Origin: an uncultured Lachnospiraceae bacterium
GTDB lineage: Bacteria > Bacillota > Clostridia > Lachnospirales > Lachnospiraceae
Length of the DNA stretch: 64,000 nucleotides
Assembly (NCBI GenBank): GCA_947570615.1
Contig: CANOVJ010000004.1
Span: 1 to 64,000 of the forward strand
Direction: 5' to 3'
Part shown: piece by piece, positions 53,611-61,869 of the stretch
How positions within the stretch are numbered: position 1 is the first letter of the stretch
Layout of the letters: every line of letters starts with the position of its first letter
Notes under the pieces: generated by a model
Database searches by the model: none
Told to the model about the DNA's origin: nothing
What the model saw: only the letters and a program-made list of their open reading frames with translations
Made by a program: the position numbers and the translations under genes

Positions 53611-54678
53611 TTGAACAGAAAAAGAGTAACTCCGCCCGGAGGGCGGGAGAGAAAATTTCCCAATTTTGAGAAGGAGGGCTTCCCGGAGGCAAAACCGGAT
53701 GTGAGCGTCATCGTGCCGGTCTATAACGTGATGGAATATCTGCCCCGGTGCGTGGAGTCTCTTCGAAACCAGACCCTGCGGAATCTGGAGATCATTCTGG
53801 TGGACGACGGCTCCACGGATAACAGCGGCGCTCTGGCGGAAAGACTTGCCATGGAGGATCGGCGGATCCGGGTATTTCACAAGGAGAACGGGGGGACGTC
53901 CTCGGCCAGAAATCTGGGGCTGGCCATGGCCCGGGGGACTTACATCGGCTTTGTGGACAGCGACGACTATGTGGAGCCGGGGATGTACGAGAGGCTTCTG
54001 GCATTTGCGCAGAAGGAGGAGCTTCTGATGGTGCAGATCTCCCGGGATGAGATCGACGAGCGGGGCGGGAGGATGCCCGACGTGTGCGTGCCGCCAAAGG
54101 AGACGCAGCTTGTGGAGAGCGGGGCGTTTATGCGGGAGCTCCTTCTGCACCGGGGGGACTGCTCGTTCTGTACCAAACTGACCCATACATCTCTTTTTGA
54201 GAAGGAAAAATTCCCGGAGGGGGAGCTCAACGAGGATTTTGATCTGCTGGTGCGTCTTTTGCAGAGCGTTCCGGTGGTGGCGGTTTTGCCCTGGCAGGAT
54301 TACCACGTGTTTTACCGGTACGGGAGCAATACCAGGACCCGGGAAAGGGATGAATTCCCGCAGGTCTTTACGGATATTGTCAGGAACGCGGACCGGGTGC
54401 AGAGAATCGTGGAGGAAAGGTATCCGGCCCTTTTGCCGGAGGCGCAGCGGTTTGGACTCTTTCAGCGGCTGGACTATATGCTCCACATCCCGATTTCGAT
54501 GATGAATGGAAGGAATGAATTTTACTCTCAGGTGAGGGGGTATCTCAGGGCTCACCGGAAGGACGCGCTGAAATCCCCTTATCTGACCAGGAAAAATAAA
54601 ATATATCTGCTGTTGCTGGGCACTGCCCCCAGGCTGGTGAGAAGGGTTCACAGGATCATTCGCCGCCCTGCGGGCTGA
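53611..54678 (+). CDS. GT2 glycosyltransferase (CpsI/EpsJ-like)
   Basis: A 355-residue GT-A enzyme: VSVIVPVYNVMEYLPRCVES, ILVDDGSTDNSG, GTSSARNLGL and FVDSDDYVEPGMYE. TTG at 53611 has AGGAGG nine bases upstream; the conserved domain begins about 30 residues later, so GTG at 53701 is an alternative. The C-terminal part carries LNEDFDLLVRLLQ, typical of subgroup enzymes. Confidence 0.9.
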   Translation: MNRKRVTPPGGRERKFPNFEKEGFPEAKPDVSVIVPVYNVMEYLPRCVESLRNQTLRNLEIILVDDGSTDNSGALAERLAMEDRRIRVFHKENGGTSSARNLGLAMARGTYIGFVDSDDYVEPGMYERLLAFAQKEELLMVQISRDEIDERGGRMPDVCVPPKETQLVESGAFMRELLLHRGDCSFCTKLTHTSLFEKEKFPEGELNEDFDLLVRLLQSVPVVAVLPWQDYHVFYRYGSNTRTRERDEFPQVFTDIVRNADRVQRIVEERYPALLPEAQRFGLFQRLDYMLHIPISMMNGRNEFYSQVRGYLRAHRKDALKSPYLTRKNKIYLLLLGTAPRLVRRVHRIIRRPAG

Positions 54679-54747
54679 AGAAAGGCAGCAAAGGCGCCGG
54701 AGCCGTTTGCGGCCACGCGGAAGAAAGCTGCGGGCGTCGGAAAGGAA

Positions 54748-56409
54748 ATGGTCGGAATGAAACTGGGATCAGGAAGAAAAGACAACTGGATATTTCTGAC
54801 GGCAATGGGAATCGTGCTTCTTTTGCAGATGGCCGCGCTTTTTTATTTCGGGGGGCAGAAGGCCGGGTTTCACGAGGACGAGCTCTATACCTACTACTCC
54901 TCCAACAAGACGGCGGGGCTTTTTGTAAATGACAGGCAGTGGATGGAGCGGGAGGAGCTGCGCAATGATTTCGTGGTGCTGCCGGGAGAGCGGTTCCGCT
55001 ACGGCGTGGTGAAGCAGATGCAGTCCTGGGATGTGCATCCGCCTCTGTACTATTATATTTTTCATACGGCCTGCTCTCTGTTTCCCGAAACCTTCAGCAA
55101 GTGGACGGGGATCGGAGTGAACCTGATCGCCTTTGTTTTCTGCTATGGACTGCTGGCTTATGGGGCGTATGCGGCCGCGCAGGGAGGGAGCCGGGGACGG
55201 ATTCTGGCGTTTCTGACCTGCCTTTTCTGGGGCTTTGGCGGTGCGGTGATCTCCGGGGTCATGTTTATCCGCATGTATCAGTGGCTGACGCTGTTCGTTT
55301 TGCTGTGTATGGACCTGCATCTGCGGGCGGTCCGGAGGAATGATTTCGGAATCCGGCGTTTTTTGCTGCCGCTTGCGGTTGTGGTGTTTCTGGGGTTTCT
55401 GACCCAGTATTACTATATTATCTTTCACTTTTTCCTGGGAGCGGGGTTTTGTCTTTTGCTGCTGAAAAGGAAAAGAATAAAGGCGCTTGTCTCTTATATG
55501 GCCGCCTGCGCCCTGGGGCTTATGGGGGCAATCCTGTATTATCCCGCCTGCCTCTCCCATATTTTCAGAGGATACCGGGGGACGGAGGCGGTCAGCGAGT
55601 TCGGGGATCTGTCCAACACCTGGGAGCGGCTGCGGTTTTTTGCAGGGCTGTTCGATGATTTCGTGATGAACGGAACCCTGATCTGGTGGCTTCTGGCGCT
55701 CTGCCTGCTGGCAGTGACGGCGGGATATCTGAGGAAGAGAAAGGGCCTGGTCAGGCAGGGATCCAAAAGGGAAGGCTTCTGGAGCGTTTTTCTCATTGCC
55801 CTGGCCTGCGGGGGATATTTCTTTACCGTCTCCAAGACGGCGCTGATCCTGGGGGAGACCTCCAACCGGTATCAGCTCCCGATTTACGGGCTCCTGGTTT
55901 TTCTGCTTCTGTATGCGGCCTGGACGCTGGCTGAGGGGATGGCCGGGCGTTTCCAGGAAAAATCTGCTGCAAAGGTTTTCCGGGAAAGGGGGAAAAGGGA
56001 CTGGCTTGTGGCCGGAGGGCTTGCGGTTATTCTTGTTCTGACAGACGCGGCGGCGCTGAAAGGCGGCAGGGTCTTTTTCCTTTATAAGGAAGAAAAGGAG
56101 ATCATGGAGTTCGTGGAGGGTCATAAGCAGGAGCCTGTGGTGGTGTTCTATAATGAGGCCTCCGCCGACAATATCTGGAGGCTTTCCGATGAGCTGATGG
56201 CGTATCCGCGGGTGTTTCTGGCGCAGGAGGGAAACCCGGAGCCCATCACGGACAGGACCGTCACAGAGAGTGAGAGCCTGCTGGTCTACGCGGCGGATCA
56301 TGAGAGGAGGAAGGAGTGCCTGGAGGGACTGCTTTCGGTAAACGGGGGGCTTCGCGACTGCCGGGAGGTGGCGGGTAAGGGCCTGTGGACGCTCTACAGG
56401 TTGGAGTAA
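54748..56409 (+). CDS. GT-C membrane glycosyltransferase (GT39-like)
   Basis: A 553-residue membrane protein with about eleven helices. After helix 1 comes the catalytic-type loop HEDELYTYYSSN, and later WDVHPPLYY, both typical of lipid-linked-sugar-dependent GT-C enzymes (GT39/GT83-type). Helices fill residues 115-400, then a soluble C-terminal domain ends in a nucleotide-free KGLWTLYRLE. It takes a sugar from a polyprenyl-phosphate donor, which fits the GtrB-like gene at the start of the cluster. The start may be ATG 54748 or 54757. Confidence 0.85.
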   Translation: MVGMKLGSGRKDNWIFLTAMGIVLLLQMAALFYFGGQKAGFHEDELYTYYSSNKTAGLFVNDRQWMEREELRNDFVVLPGERFRYGVVKQMQSWDVHPPLYYYIFHTACSLFPETFSKWTGIGVNLIAFVFCYGLLAYGAYAAAQGGSRGRILAFLTCLFWGFGGAVISGVMFIRMYQWLTLFVLLCMDLHLRAVRRNDFGIRRFLLPLAVVVFLGFLTQYYYIIFHFFLGAGFCLLLLKRKRIKALVSYMAACALGLMGAILYYPACLSHIFRGYRGTEAVSEFGDLSNTWERLRFFAGLFDDFVMNGTLIWWLLALCLLAVTAGYLRKRKGLVRQGSKREGFWSVFLIALACGGYFFTVSKTALILGETSNRYQLPIYGLLVFLLLYAAWTLAEGMAGRFQEKSAAKVFRERGKRDWLVAGGLAVILVLTDAAALKGGRVFFLYKEEKEIMEFVEGHKQEPVVVFYNEASADNIWRLSDELMAYPRVFLAQEGNPEPITDRTVTESESLLVYAADHERRKECLEGLLSVNGGLRDCREVAGKGLWTLYRLE

Positions 56410-56540
56410 AAGGGCTGTGCAACTCAAAATTGCTCTCCCAAAACGCAAACGCAACAGGAGATTGATGGAAATTGCCCCTGCGCAACCGTAAGATGTAGGG
56501 TGAAAACAATCACTTATGGTGAAGGCGAGGAGGAATAAAA

Positions 56541-57446
56541 ATGAGTTTTGCGGAAAATTTACAGTATCTGAGAAAACAAAAGGATCTGACGCAGGAACAG
56601 CTGGCGGAACAGCTCGACGTGTCCAGGCAGTCCGTGTCAAAGTGGGAATCAGCCCAGAGCTATCCGGAGATGGAAAAGCTCCTGCAGCTTTGCAGTATGT
56701 TTCACTGCAGCATGGACACACTGATGCAGGGGGACGTTGGCAAGGTGTTCGCAAAGGACTGCCACGGGTATGACAGAGCGTACAATCAGTTCAGCAGATG
56801 GATTACGGCAGGCGTCGCGCTGATTCTGGCAGGGATCGGAATTTCGGGGATACTGGAAGGCGTTGGAGTGAACGGGGATATGTGCGGCGCGATGTTTTTT
56901 GTCTTTCTCATTGCGGCGGTACTGATCCTGGTGGTATCGGGAATGCAGTATAATCATTTTAAGGAAAAGAATCCCTGGCTGGAAGACTTTTATACGGAGG
57001 AGGAAAAGGAGAGGGCTTACCGGAAATATACGGTGAGGATCGCCCTGGGAGTGGGTCTGATTCTGGTGGCGCTGCTCTTTGTGATCGTGGCGGACGGAAA
57101 GCCTGTACACGACGTGGCGCAGGCAAAGCGGATGGATGATATCACCAACGGCGTTTTCCTGCTGGTGATCACCGCCGCCGTGTCCGTGCTCACTTACGGG
57201 GGGATGCAGAAGGAGAAATACAATATCGCGGGATATAATAAGGAAGCGAATCCCTCTCCCGAGCGCAGGAGGCGTTCCGCCCTGGTGGGGAAGCTGTGCG
57301 CCTGTATCATGCTTGCGGCGACGATTGTCTATCTGCTTCTGGGCTATCTGTGGAGCTTCTGGGACAGGGCGTGGCTGGTCTTTCTGGCAGGAGGGATCCT
57401 GTGCGGGATCGTGGCGATAGCGCTTTCGAGGCCTAGGGATGAATGA
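56541..57446 (+). CDS. Membrane-anchored XRE regulator
   Basis: A 301-residue protein with an XRE helix-turn-helix at residues 3-60 (LTQEQLAEQLDVSRQSVSKW) followed by five or so membrane helices (about 83-105, 112-135, 165-185, 200-222, 245-300). GAGGAGGAATAAA precedes the ATG. Such one-component regulators link membrane state to transcription; targets are unknown, but pseB and the polysaccharide cluster are neighbours. Confidence 0.88.
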   Translation: MSFAENLQYLRKQKDLTQEQLAEQLDVSRQSVSKWESAQSYPEMEKLLQLCSMFHCSMDTLMQGDVGKVFAKDCHGYDRAYNQFSRWITAGVALILAGIGISGILEGVGVNGDMCGAMFFVFLIAAVLILVVSGMQYNHFKEKNPWLEDFYTEEEKERAYRKYTVRIALGVGLILVALLFVIVADGKPVHDVAQAKRMDDITNGVFLLVITAAVSVLTYGGMQKEKYNIAGYNKEANPSPERRRRSALVGKLCACIMLAATIVYLLLGYLWSFWDRAWLVFLAGGILCGIVAIALSRPRDE

Positions 57447-57466
57447 GAGCGGGGCGGAAAAACAAT

Positions 57467-57495
57467 TTGCCCTGCCCTGCGTTTCGTGATAAAAT
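57467..57495 (+). promoter_or_regulatory. Promoter of pseB
   Basis: TTGCCC (57467-57472) and TAAAAT (57490-57495), 17 bp apart, with the TG of an extended -10. 69 bp before the ATG. Confidence 0.6.
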
Positions 57496-57563
57496 CATTG
57501 GAAAAGGGCAGATTCCGTCTTTAAGGGGGATGCCGCCCAGGATTTCAGGAGGCAATTGATAAT

Positions 57564-58562
57564 ATGTTATTGGATAATAAAACGATTCTGATCACAGGCG
57601 GGACAGGCTCCTTTGGCAAATGCTTTACCAGATATGTCCTGACCCATTATCAGCCCAGGAAGATTATCATCTATTCCAGAGACGAGTTCAAGCAGCTCTA
57701 CATGCAGAATGAGTTTAAGGAGTATGCGGACAGGCTCCGGTTTTTCATCGGGGATGTGCGGGATAAGGACAGGCTTAAGAGAGCGCTGGAGGGAGTGGAT
57801 TACGTGATTCACGCGGCGGCCTTAAAGCAGGTTCCCACCTGCGAGTACAATCCCAACGAGGCCATTAAGACCAATATCCACGGAGCGCAGAATGTGATCG
57901 ACGCATGTCTGGACTGCGGCGTAAAGAAGGTGGTGGCGCTCTCCACCGACAAGGCGGTGAACCCGGTGAATCTTTACGGCGGAACCAAGCTGGTTTCCGA
58001 CAAGCTCTTCATCGCGGCCAACGCCTACGCGGGGACGAAGGACATCAGCTTTTCCATCGTCCGCTACGGCAACGTGGCGGGAAGCCGCGGCTCCATCATC
58101 CCCCTTTTTCACAATATCATCCGCAACGGAGGGAAGGAGCTGCCCATCACGGATTACCGCATGACCCGTTTCTGGATCAGCTTAACCCAGGGGGTGGAGC
58201 TGGTGATCAAGGCGTTGGAGGAGGCCACCGGCGGGGAAACCTTTATCAGCAAGATCCCGTCCTTTAAGGTGACGGATCTGGCCAGGGCCATGCTTCCCGA
58301 CTGTGAGATGCCGGAGATCGGAATCCGTCCCGGCGAAAAGCTCCATGAGATCATGGTGACGGTGGAGGATTCCCATACCACTTACGAGTACGATAAGCAC
58401 TTTATCGTGTATCCTCAGGTGGTCTGGAACGATAAGCAGAAGATCAATGAAAGCGGGCGCAGAGTTGAGGAGGGCTTTTCCTACAGCTCCGACAACAATA
58501 AGGAGTGGATCGGCGTGGAGGAGATCAGAGAGCTGCTCAAGGATGTGGATCTGGAGAAGTAA
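57564..58562 (+). CDS. pseB: UDP-N-acetylglucosamine 4,6-dehydratase
   Basis: A 332-residue short-chain dehydrogenase/reductase of the PseB/FlaA1 type. NAD-binding loop TGGTGSFG (11-18); catalytic T129-D130-K131 (LSTDKAVNP) and Y139/K143 (NLYGGTK). PseB turns UDP-GlcNAc into the 4-keto-6-deoxy-L-sugar (C5-inverting), the first step to pseudaminic acid or to other 6-deoxy-amino sugars such as L-FucNAc. No pseC/pseH or capsule partner gene follows in this window, so the end product is unknown. It may feed the exopolysaccharide cluster 14 kb long upstream. Confidence 0.92.
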   Translation: MLLDNKTILITGGTGSFGKCFTRYVLTHYQPRKIIIYSRDEFKQLYMQNEFKEYADRLRFFIGDVRDKDRLKRALEGVDYVIHAAALKQVPTCEYNPNEAIKTNIHGAQNVIDACLDCGVKKVVALSTDKAVNPVNLYGGTKLVSDKLFIAANAYAGTKDISFSIVRYGNVAGSRGSIIPLFHNIIRNGGKELPITDYRMTRFWISLTQGVELVIKALEEATGGETFISKIPSFKVTDLARAMLPDCEMPEIGIRPGEKLHEIMVTVEDSHTTYEYDKHFIVYPQVVWNDKQKINESGRRVEEGFSYSSDNNKEWIGVEEIRELLKDVDLEK

Positions 58563-58605
58563 ACTCCGACGCGCAGCGGCATATAATGGAATAAATCGGA
58601 GAAAA

Positions 58606-58635
58606 GGTGCGTTGGGATTTCCAGGGCGCCTTTTT
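58606..58635 (+). terminator. Terminator of pseB
   Basis: GGTGC and GCGCC arms with an inner TGG/CCA pair, followed by TTTTT, 43 bases after the stop. Confidence 0.65.
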
Positions 58636-58642
58636 ATGCGCA

Positions 58643-58717
58643 GGCCCACACAGCGGAATATGCCGCTAAAGCGGCGTGTGGGCCGCGCGCGAGTAGGGGA
58701 AAAATCCTCCCCTACTC
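58643..58717. repeat. Structured intergenic element with competing hairpins
   Basis: An outer 9-bp stem (GGCCCACAC at 58643-58651, GTGTGGGCC at 58676-58684) holds two alternative inner stems: AGCGG/CCGCT (58652-58656 with 58663-58667) or GCCGC/GCGGC (58662-58666 with 58671-58675), which exclude each other. A second hairpin follows, with 10-bp perfect arms GAGTAGGGGA and TCCCCTACTC (58691-58700, 58708-58717). It lies between the pseB terminator and the M19 dipeptidase start. It could be a dispersed repeat or a leader element. Confidence 0.65.
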
Positions 58718-58741
58718 GATTGCGCAGACAGGAGAGCAGAT

Positions 58742-59785
58742 ATGGACATAAAGGTTTCAGAAAATTATCTTGCGCAGGCGGTGAAGCTGCACAGAGAAAA
58801 TCCGGTGGTGGACGCCCACCTGGATCTGGCGGGGGAGGTTCTTCTGCGGAAAAAGGCGGGAGAGGGGCAGATCATAAGGAATCACTATCTGCAGAATTTC
58901 AGGACGGCCGGGATCCGTCTGGTGGTATCCTCCGTCTTTGTGGAGACCGGAAACCTGGAGCAGGGCTGGCAGAATGCGCTGGATCAGATCGCAGCTCTTA
59001 AGCAGGATCTGGAAGGGATGGAGGAGGTCGTCCTGATTGAGAGCCGGGAGGATCTTAAGCGTCTCCTTCGGGGGGATGGGATCGGGATTCTTCTTTATAT
59101 GGAGGGGCTGGACTGCATCGACGGGGACATTGACCGGATCGGGGAGCTCTTCCGGCTGGGAGTGAGGGGAGCGTCCCTTACCTGGAGCAGACCCTGCGCG
59201 CTGGCGACGGGATGCTGTAAGGCGGCGGAGCACAGGCAGATTCCCGGTCCCCTTACCCAGGCGGGAAAAAGGGCGGTGAAAAAGCTGGAGGAGCTGTCCA
59301 TGTTCGTGGATGTGAGCCACTTAAACGACGAGGGCTTTGACGATCTGTGCCGGGTGGCGGAAAAAAGCTTTATCGCTACCCACTCCGGTAGCAGGCGTAT
59401 TTTTGACAGCTTCCGCAATCTCACCGACGATCAGATGCAGATCCTTTCCGGCCAGGGGGGCATTATGGGAATGAACGGCTGTCAGTGTATTGCGGGGTCT
59501 CTTCTGGGGAATCATCTGGAGATGCTCTGCCGACATATCGAATATGAGACGGAGAGGGTGGGGGCGGAGCATGTGGGCTACGGGTTCGACCTGTGCGATT
59601 CCTACGATCAGGCCAGGGCCATTCTGCGCGGGGAGCCTCACGTGAGCAGGAACGACTGCCTTTCGGATCACAGCCAGGTTCCGCTGGTGAGCGCCGCCCT
59701 GCTGCAGAGAGGGATGGACGGGGACGATGTGAAAAGGATCATGGGAGGGAATTTCCTGGAATACTTCAGGAGGGCGCTGCCGTAG
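58742..59785 (+). CDS. M19 membrane-dipeptidase family protein
   Basis: A 347-residue zinc peptidase of the renal dipeptidase family. Metal ligands are visible: H25 and D27 in VDAHLDL, Glu in YMEGLD, His in VDVSHLND and His in ATHSGSRR; the YGFDLCDSY loop follows. It splits dipeptides, including D-amino acid ones. No signal peptide, so it acts in the cytoplasm despite the family name. GGAGAG precedes the ATG. It stands alone between the structured element and a convergent gene. Confidence 0.92.
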   Translation: MDIKVSENYLAQAVKLHRENPVVDAHLDLAGEVLLRKKAGEGQIIRNHYLQNFRTAGIRLVVSSVFVETGNLEQGWQNALDQIAALKQDLEGMEEVVLIESREDLKRLLRGDGIGILLYMEGLDCIDGDIDRIGELFRLGVRGASLTWSRPCALATGCCKAAEHRQIPGPLTQAGKRAVKKLEELSMFVDVSHLNDEGFDDLCRVAEKSFIATHSGSRRIFDSFRNLTDDQMQILSGQGGIMGMNGCQCIAGSLLGNHLEMLCRHIEYETERVGAEHVGYGFDLCDSYDQARAILRGEPHVSRNDCLSDHSQVPLVSAALLQRGMDGDDVKRIMGGNFLEYFRRALP

Positions 59786-59794
59786 AGGCGCCCC

Positions 59795-60265
59795 CTACAG
59801 CCACAGCGCCTCGCTCAGAATCGCCTGGGCTCTCACATCTTCGACGCACACCATTTTCACCAGCAGCCAGGCCCGCTCCTGCTCGCTCATCTGCGTGATG
59901 TTTTCCGCGCTTTGGCAGCTGCGCAGACCGGCGATAATATTTTGAAGGCATTCCTCCTTGTATCCGGCGCAGGTCATGGCTTCCTGCCAGGCCTGCCGCT
60001 TCTTTTCCAGCATTTCCAGCAGAGGGCCCTTTGCGGTTTTCCCCTCCGGAATGGTTTTGATCTCGTCCAGGGAAAAGCCAAGCGCCTTTAATTCTGTGAG
60101 CGCGTTCAGCTGCTGTACCTGGTCCGGGGAATAGTAGCGGTATCCGTTGACGGGATCCACCTGCGCCGGTCGGATGATCCCCTTCTTTTCATATAAACGC
60201 ATGGCCTTTCTGGACACTCCGAAAAAGTCTGCGATTTCTCCGATCGTCATGAACTCATTTTTCAT
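59795..60265 (-). CDS. MerR family transcriptional regulator
   Basis: A 156-residue MerR protein: winged helix MTIGEIADFFGVSRKAMRLYEKKGII followed by NGYRYYSPDQV and LKALGFSLDEIKTI, then a dimerising helix and a short C-terminal part with no large ligand-binding domain. The ATG at 60265 has GGGAGG six bases upstream and overlaps the stop of the second ABC membrane gene. It is the last gene of a four-gene operon whose promoter has the 19-bp spacer that MerR proteins act on, so it probably controls its own operon. Confidence 0.92.
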   Translation of the reverse strand: MKNEFMTIGEIADFFGVSRKAMRLYEKKGIIRPAQVDPVNGYRYYSPDQVQQLNALTELKALGFSLDEIKTIPEGKTAKGPLLEMLEKKRQAWQEAMTCAGYKEECLQNIIAGLRSCQSAENITQMSEQERAWLLVKMVCVEDVRAQAILSEALWL

Positions 60266-61229
60266 CAGAAATCCTCCCTTCGCTGAGCATATCGTTGATT
60301 CTTCCCACACAGACAGAGTTGGCTTTCAGGTTGTTGATGCAGGTGACGAGCATGATCGTTCCGGCCATGATGGAGCCTCTGACCTGAAAGGAATAAACGA
60401 TGTCCGAGAAAGCCATGTCCCCGTCAAAGATACCTGCGGACCCTGTGAGCAGGATGGCCAGGTATCCGCCAATGCCGCACAGCCGCATCACCATATCGCT
60501 TAGCGCGTTCCGTATATGGAGCTTCATCTGGAGGCGCAGCAGCGCTCTGCTGTGGGCCTCACAGTTCTTTAGCATCAGATCCTTGGCGTCATAGATCAGA
60601 ATGGTTTCCGAGTCTGTGATCACCGGGCGGATGGCCGAAACGGTTGCGGCCGCAGCGCTCAGAGATGCTTCCTTCCATTCTGCAGGCGGCCTGAGCACGA
60701 TCAGGTAGTTGAAAAGTAATTGCAGAAAAAGAAAAAACCATGTTATACCGAAAAAAACCATGCTTCGTCGAAGGAGCAGAAGGCAGGACAGCGTGGTATT
60801 GACGACGGCCGCAGCCAGATGCGGGAGATTTAAGGGGCCGTTCATCATGGTAAAGGCCGCCTGTACATCGCCGTTTACTCTGGTGAGCCAGTCCCCGCCG
60901 CACCGGCTCTCGGCCTGCTTAAGGGACAGCCCCGAAAGCCTCCTCAGCATGGCTTTCTGAAGCCGGACCTGCGCATGGGCGGAAAACGCGGCATATCTGC
61001 TCCATATGATTCCATTATAAAGAAACAGCACGGCGCAGAGCAAGCCGTATCCGGCACAAATTCCGGGCAGAGAAGCGGCGTTTTCCGATTCCAGGGAAAA
61101 AAACACCGCCCGCATCAGACAGGAGAGCATAAGGGTTCTGAGAGCGTCAAAGGGGGCGCGCAGCAACAGCAGAAACAGATAGCTTCGCCGAATCCCCATT
61201 TTCTTTATCAGTCTGTTAAACTCACGCAT
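60255..61229 (-). CDS. ABC exporter membrane half without ATPase
   Basis: A 324-residue protein made of an ABC exporter transmembrane domain (six helices; the RVNGDVQAAFTMMNGPLNL coupling helix follows the second pair) that stops after RINDMLSEGR, where other exporters continue into the ATPase. The ATG at 61229 overlaps the ATPase gene's stop and has GGAGG eight bases upstream. It is the second membrane half of the split transporter. No second ATPase gene follows; MerR comes next. Confidence 0.85.
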   Translation of the reverse strand: MREFNRLIKKMGIRRSYLFLLLLRAPFDALRTLMLSCLMRAVFFSLESENAASLPGICAGYGLLCAVLFLYNGIIWSRYAAFSAHAQVRLQKAMLRRLSGLSLKQAESRCGGDWLTRVNGDVQAAFTMMNGPLNLPHLAAAVVNTTLSCLLLLRRSMVFFGITWFFLFLQLLFNYLIVLRPPAEWKEASLSAAAATVSAIRPVITDSETILIYDAKDLMLKNCEAHSRALLRLQMKLHIRNALSDMVMRLCGIGGYLAILLTGSAGIFDGDMAFSDIVYSFQVRGSIMAGTIMLVTCINNLKANSVCVGRINDMLSEGRISDEK

Positions 61230-61869
61230 CAATCAGGCCTCCTTTTTCCATCCGGTAAACCCGGTAGCTGTCATCCAGGGTCTCCCGGTGGTGGGTGACG
61301 TGAACTACGGTTCTGCCCTCTGTGAGCCTGCGCAGGGCGTCCAGAACAAAGAGTCCGGTATCCTGGTCCAGAGCGGACACCGGCTCGTCCAGCAGGATGA
61401 CCGGCGCATCCTTACAGAGCGCTCTGGCGATCTGGATCCGCTGGGCCTGTCCGCCGGATACCTGATTTCCCCGCTCCCCCACAGGGGTGTCCAGCCCTGT
61501 GGGGAGCTGTCGGATCCAGTGGGCGAGCCCGGCATTTTCGCAGGCGGCCCATATTTTTTCCTCCGGAAAGGCATGGCCGCAGGTGATATTATCCCGGATG
61601 GAGAGCGGGAAAAGGCTGCTGCGCTGCATCACCAGAGCCGTCTGCGTCCTGATTTCTTCCGGGCTGCGCCGGCCTGCAAGAAGGAGGGAGCCCTGGTCGG
61701 GGGCGTAGAGCCCGGCCAGGATTTTGAGCAGAGTGCTTTTGCCGCATCCGCTGCCTCCCAGAATCCCGATGTGCCCGCCGGGCCTTACCCTGAGAGAGAG
61801 ATTTTTGATCACCGGCTTATCTGCGTATGAAAAGGAAATATTGTCTGAACAGATTGCGTATTCTTCCAT
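61222..61869 (-). CDS. ABC exporter ATPase
   Basis: A 215-residue ATPase domain as a separate protein. Walker A GGSGCGKST (about 38-46), Q-loop LVMQRSSLFPLS, signature VSGGQ, Walker B VILLDEP, and the H-loop HVTHHRE. It matches the MsbA/MdlB-type exporter class (LPTGLDTPVGERG). It is read with the membrane halves before and after it, overlapping both. Two copies of this protein would serve both halves. Confidence 0.9.
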   Translation of the reverse strand: MEEYAICSDNISFSYADKPVIKNLSLRVRPGGHIGILGGSGCGKSTLLKILAGLYAPDQGSLLLAGRRSPEEIRTQTALVMQRSSLFPLSIRDNITCGHAFPEEKIWAACENAGLAHWIRQLPTGLDTPVGERGNQVSGGQAQRIQIARALCKDAPVILLDEPVSALDQDTGLFVLDALRRLTEGRTVVHVTHHRETLDDSYRVYRMEKGGLIDA

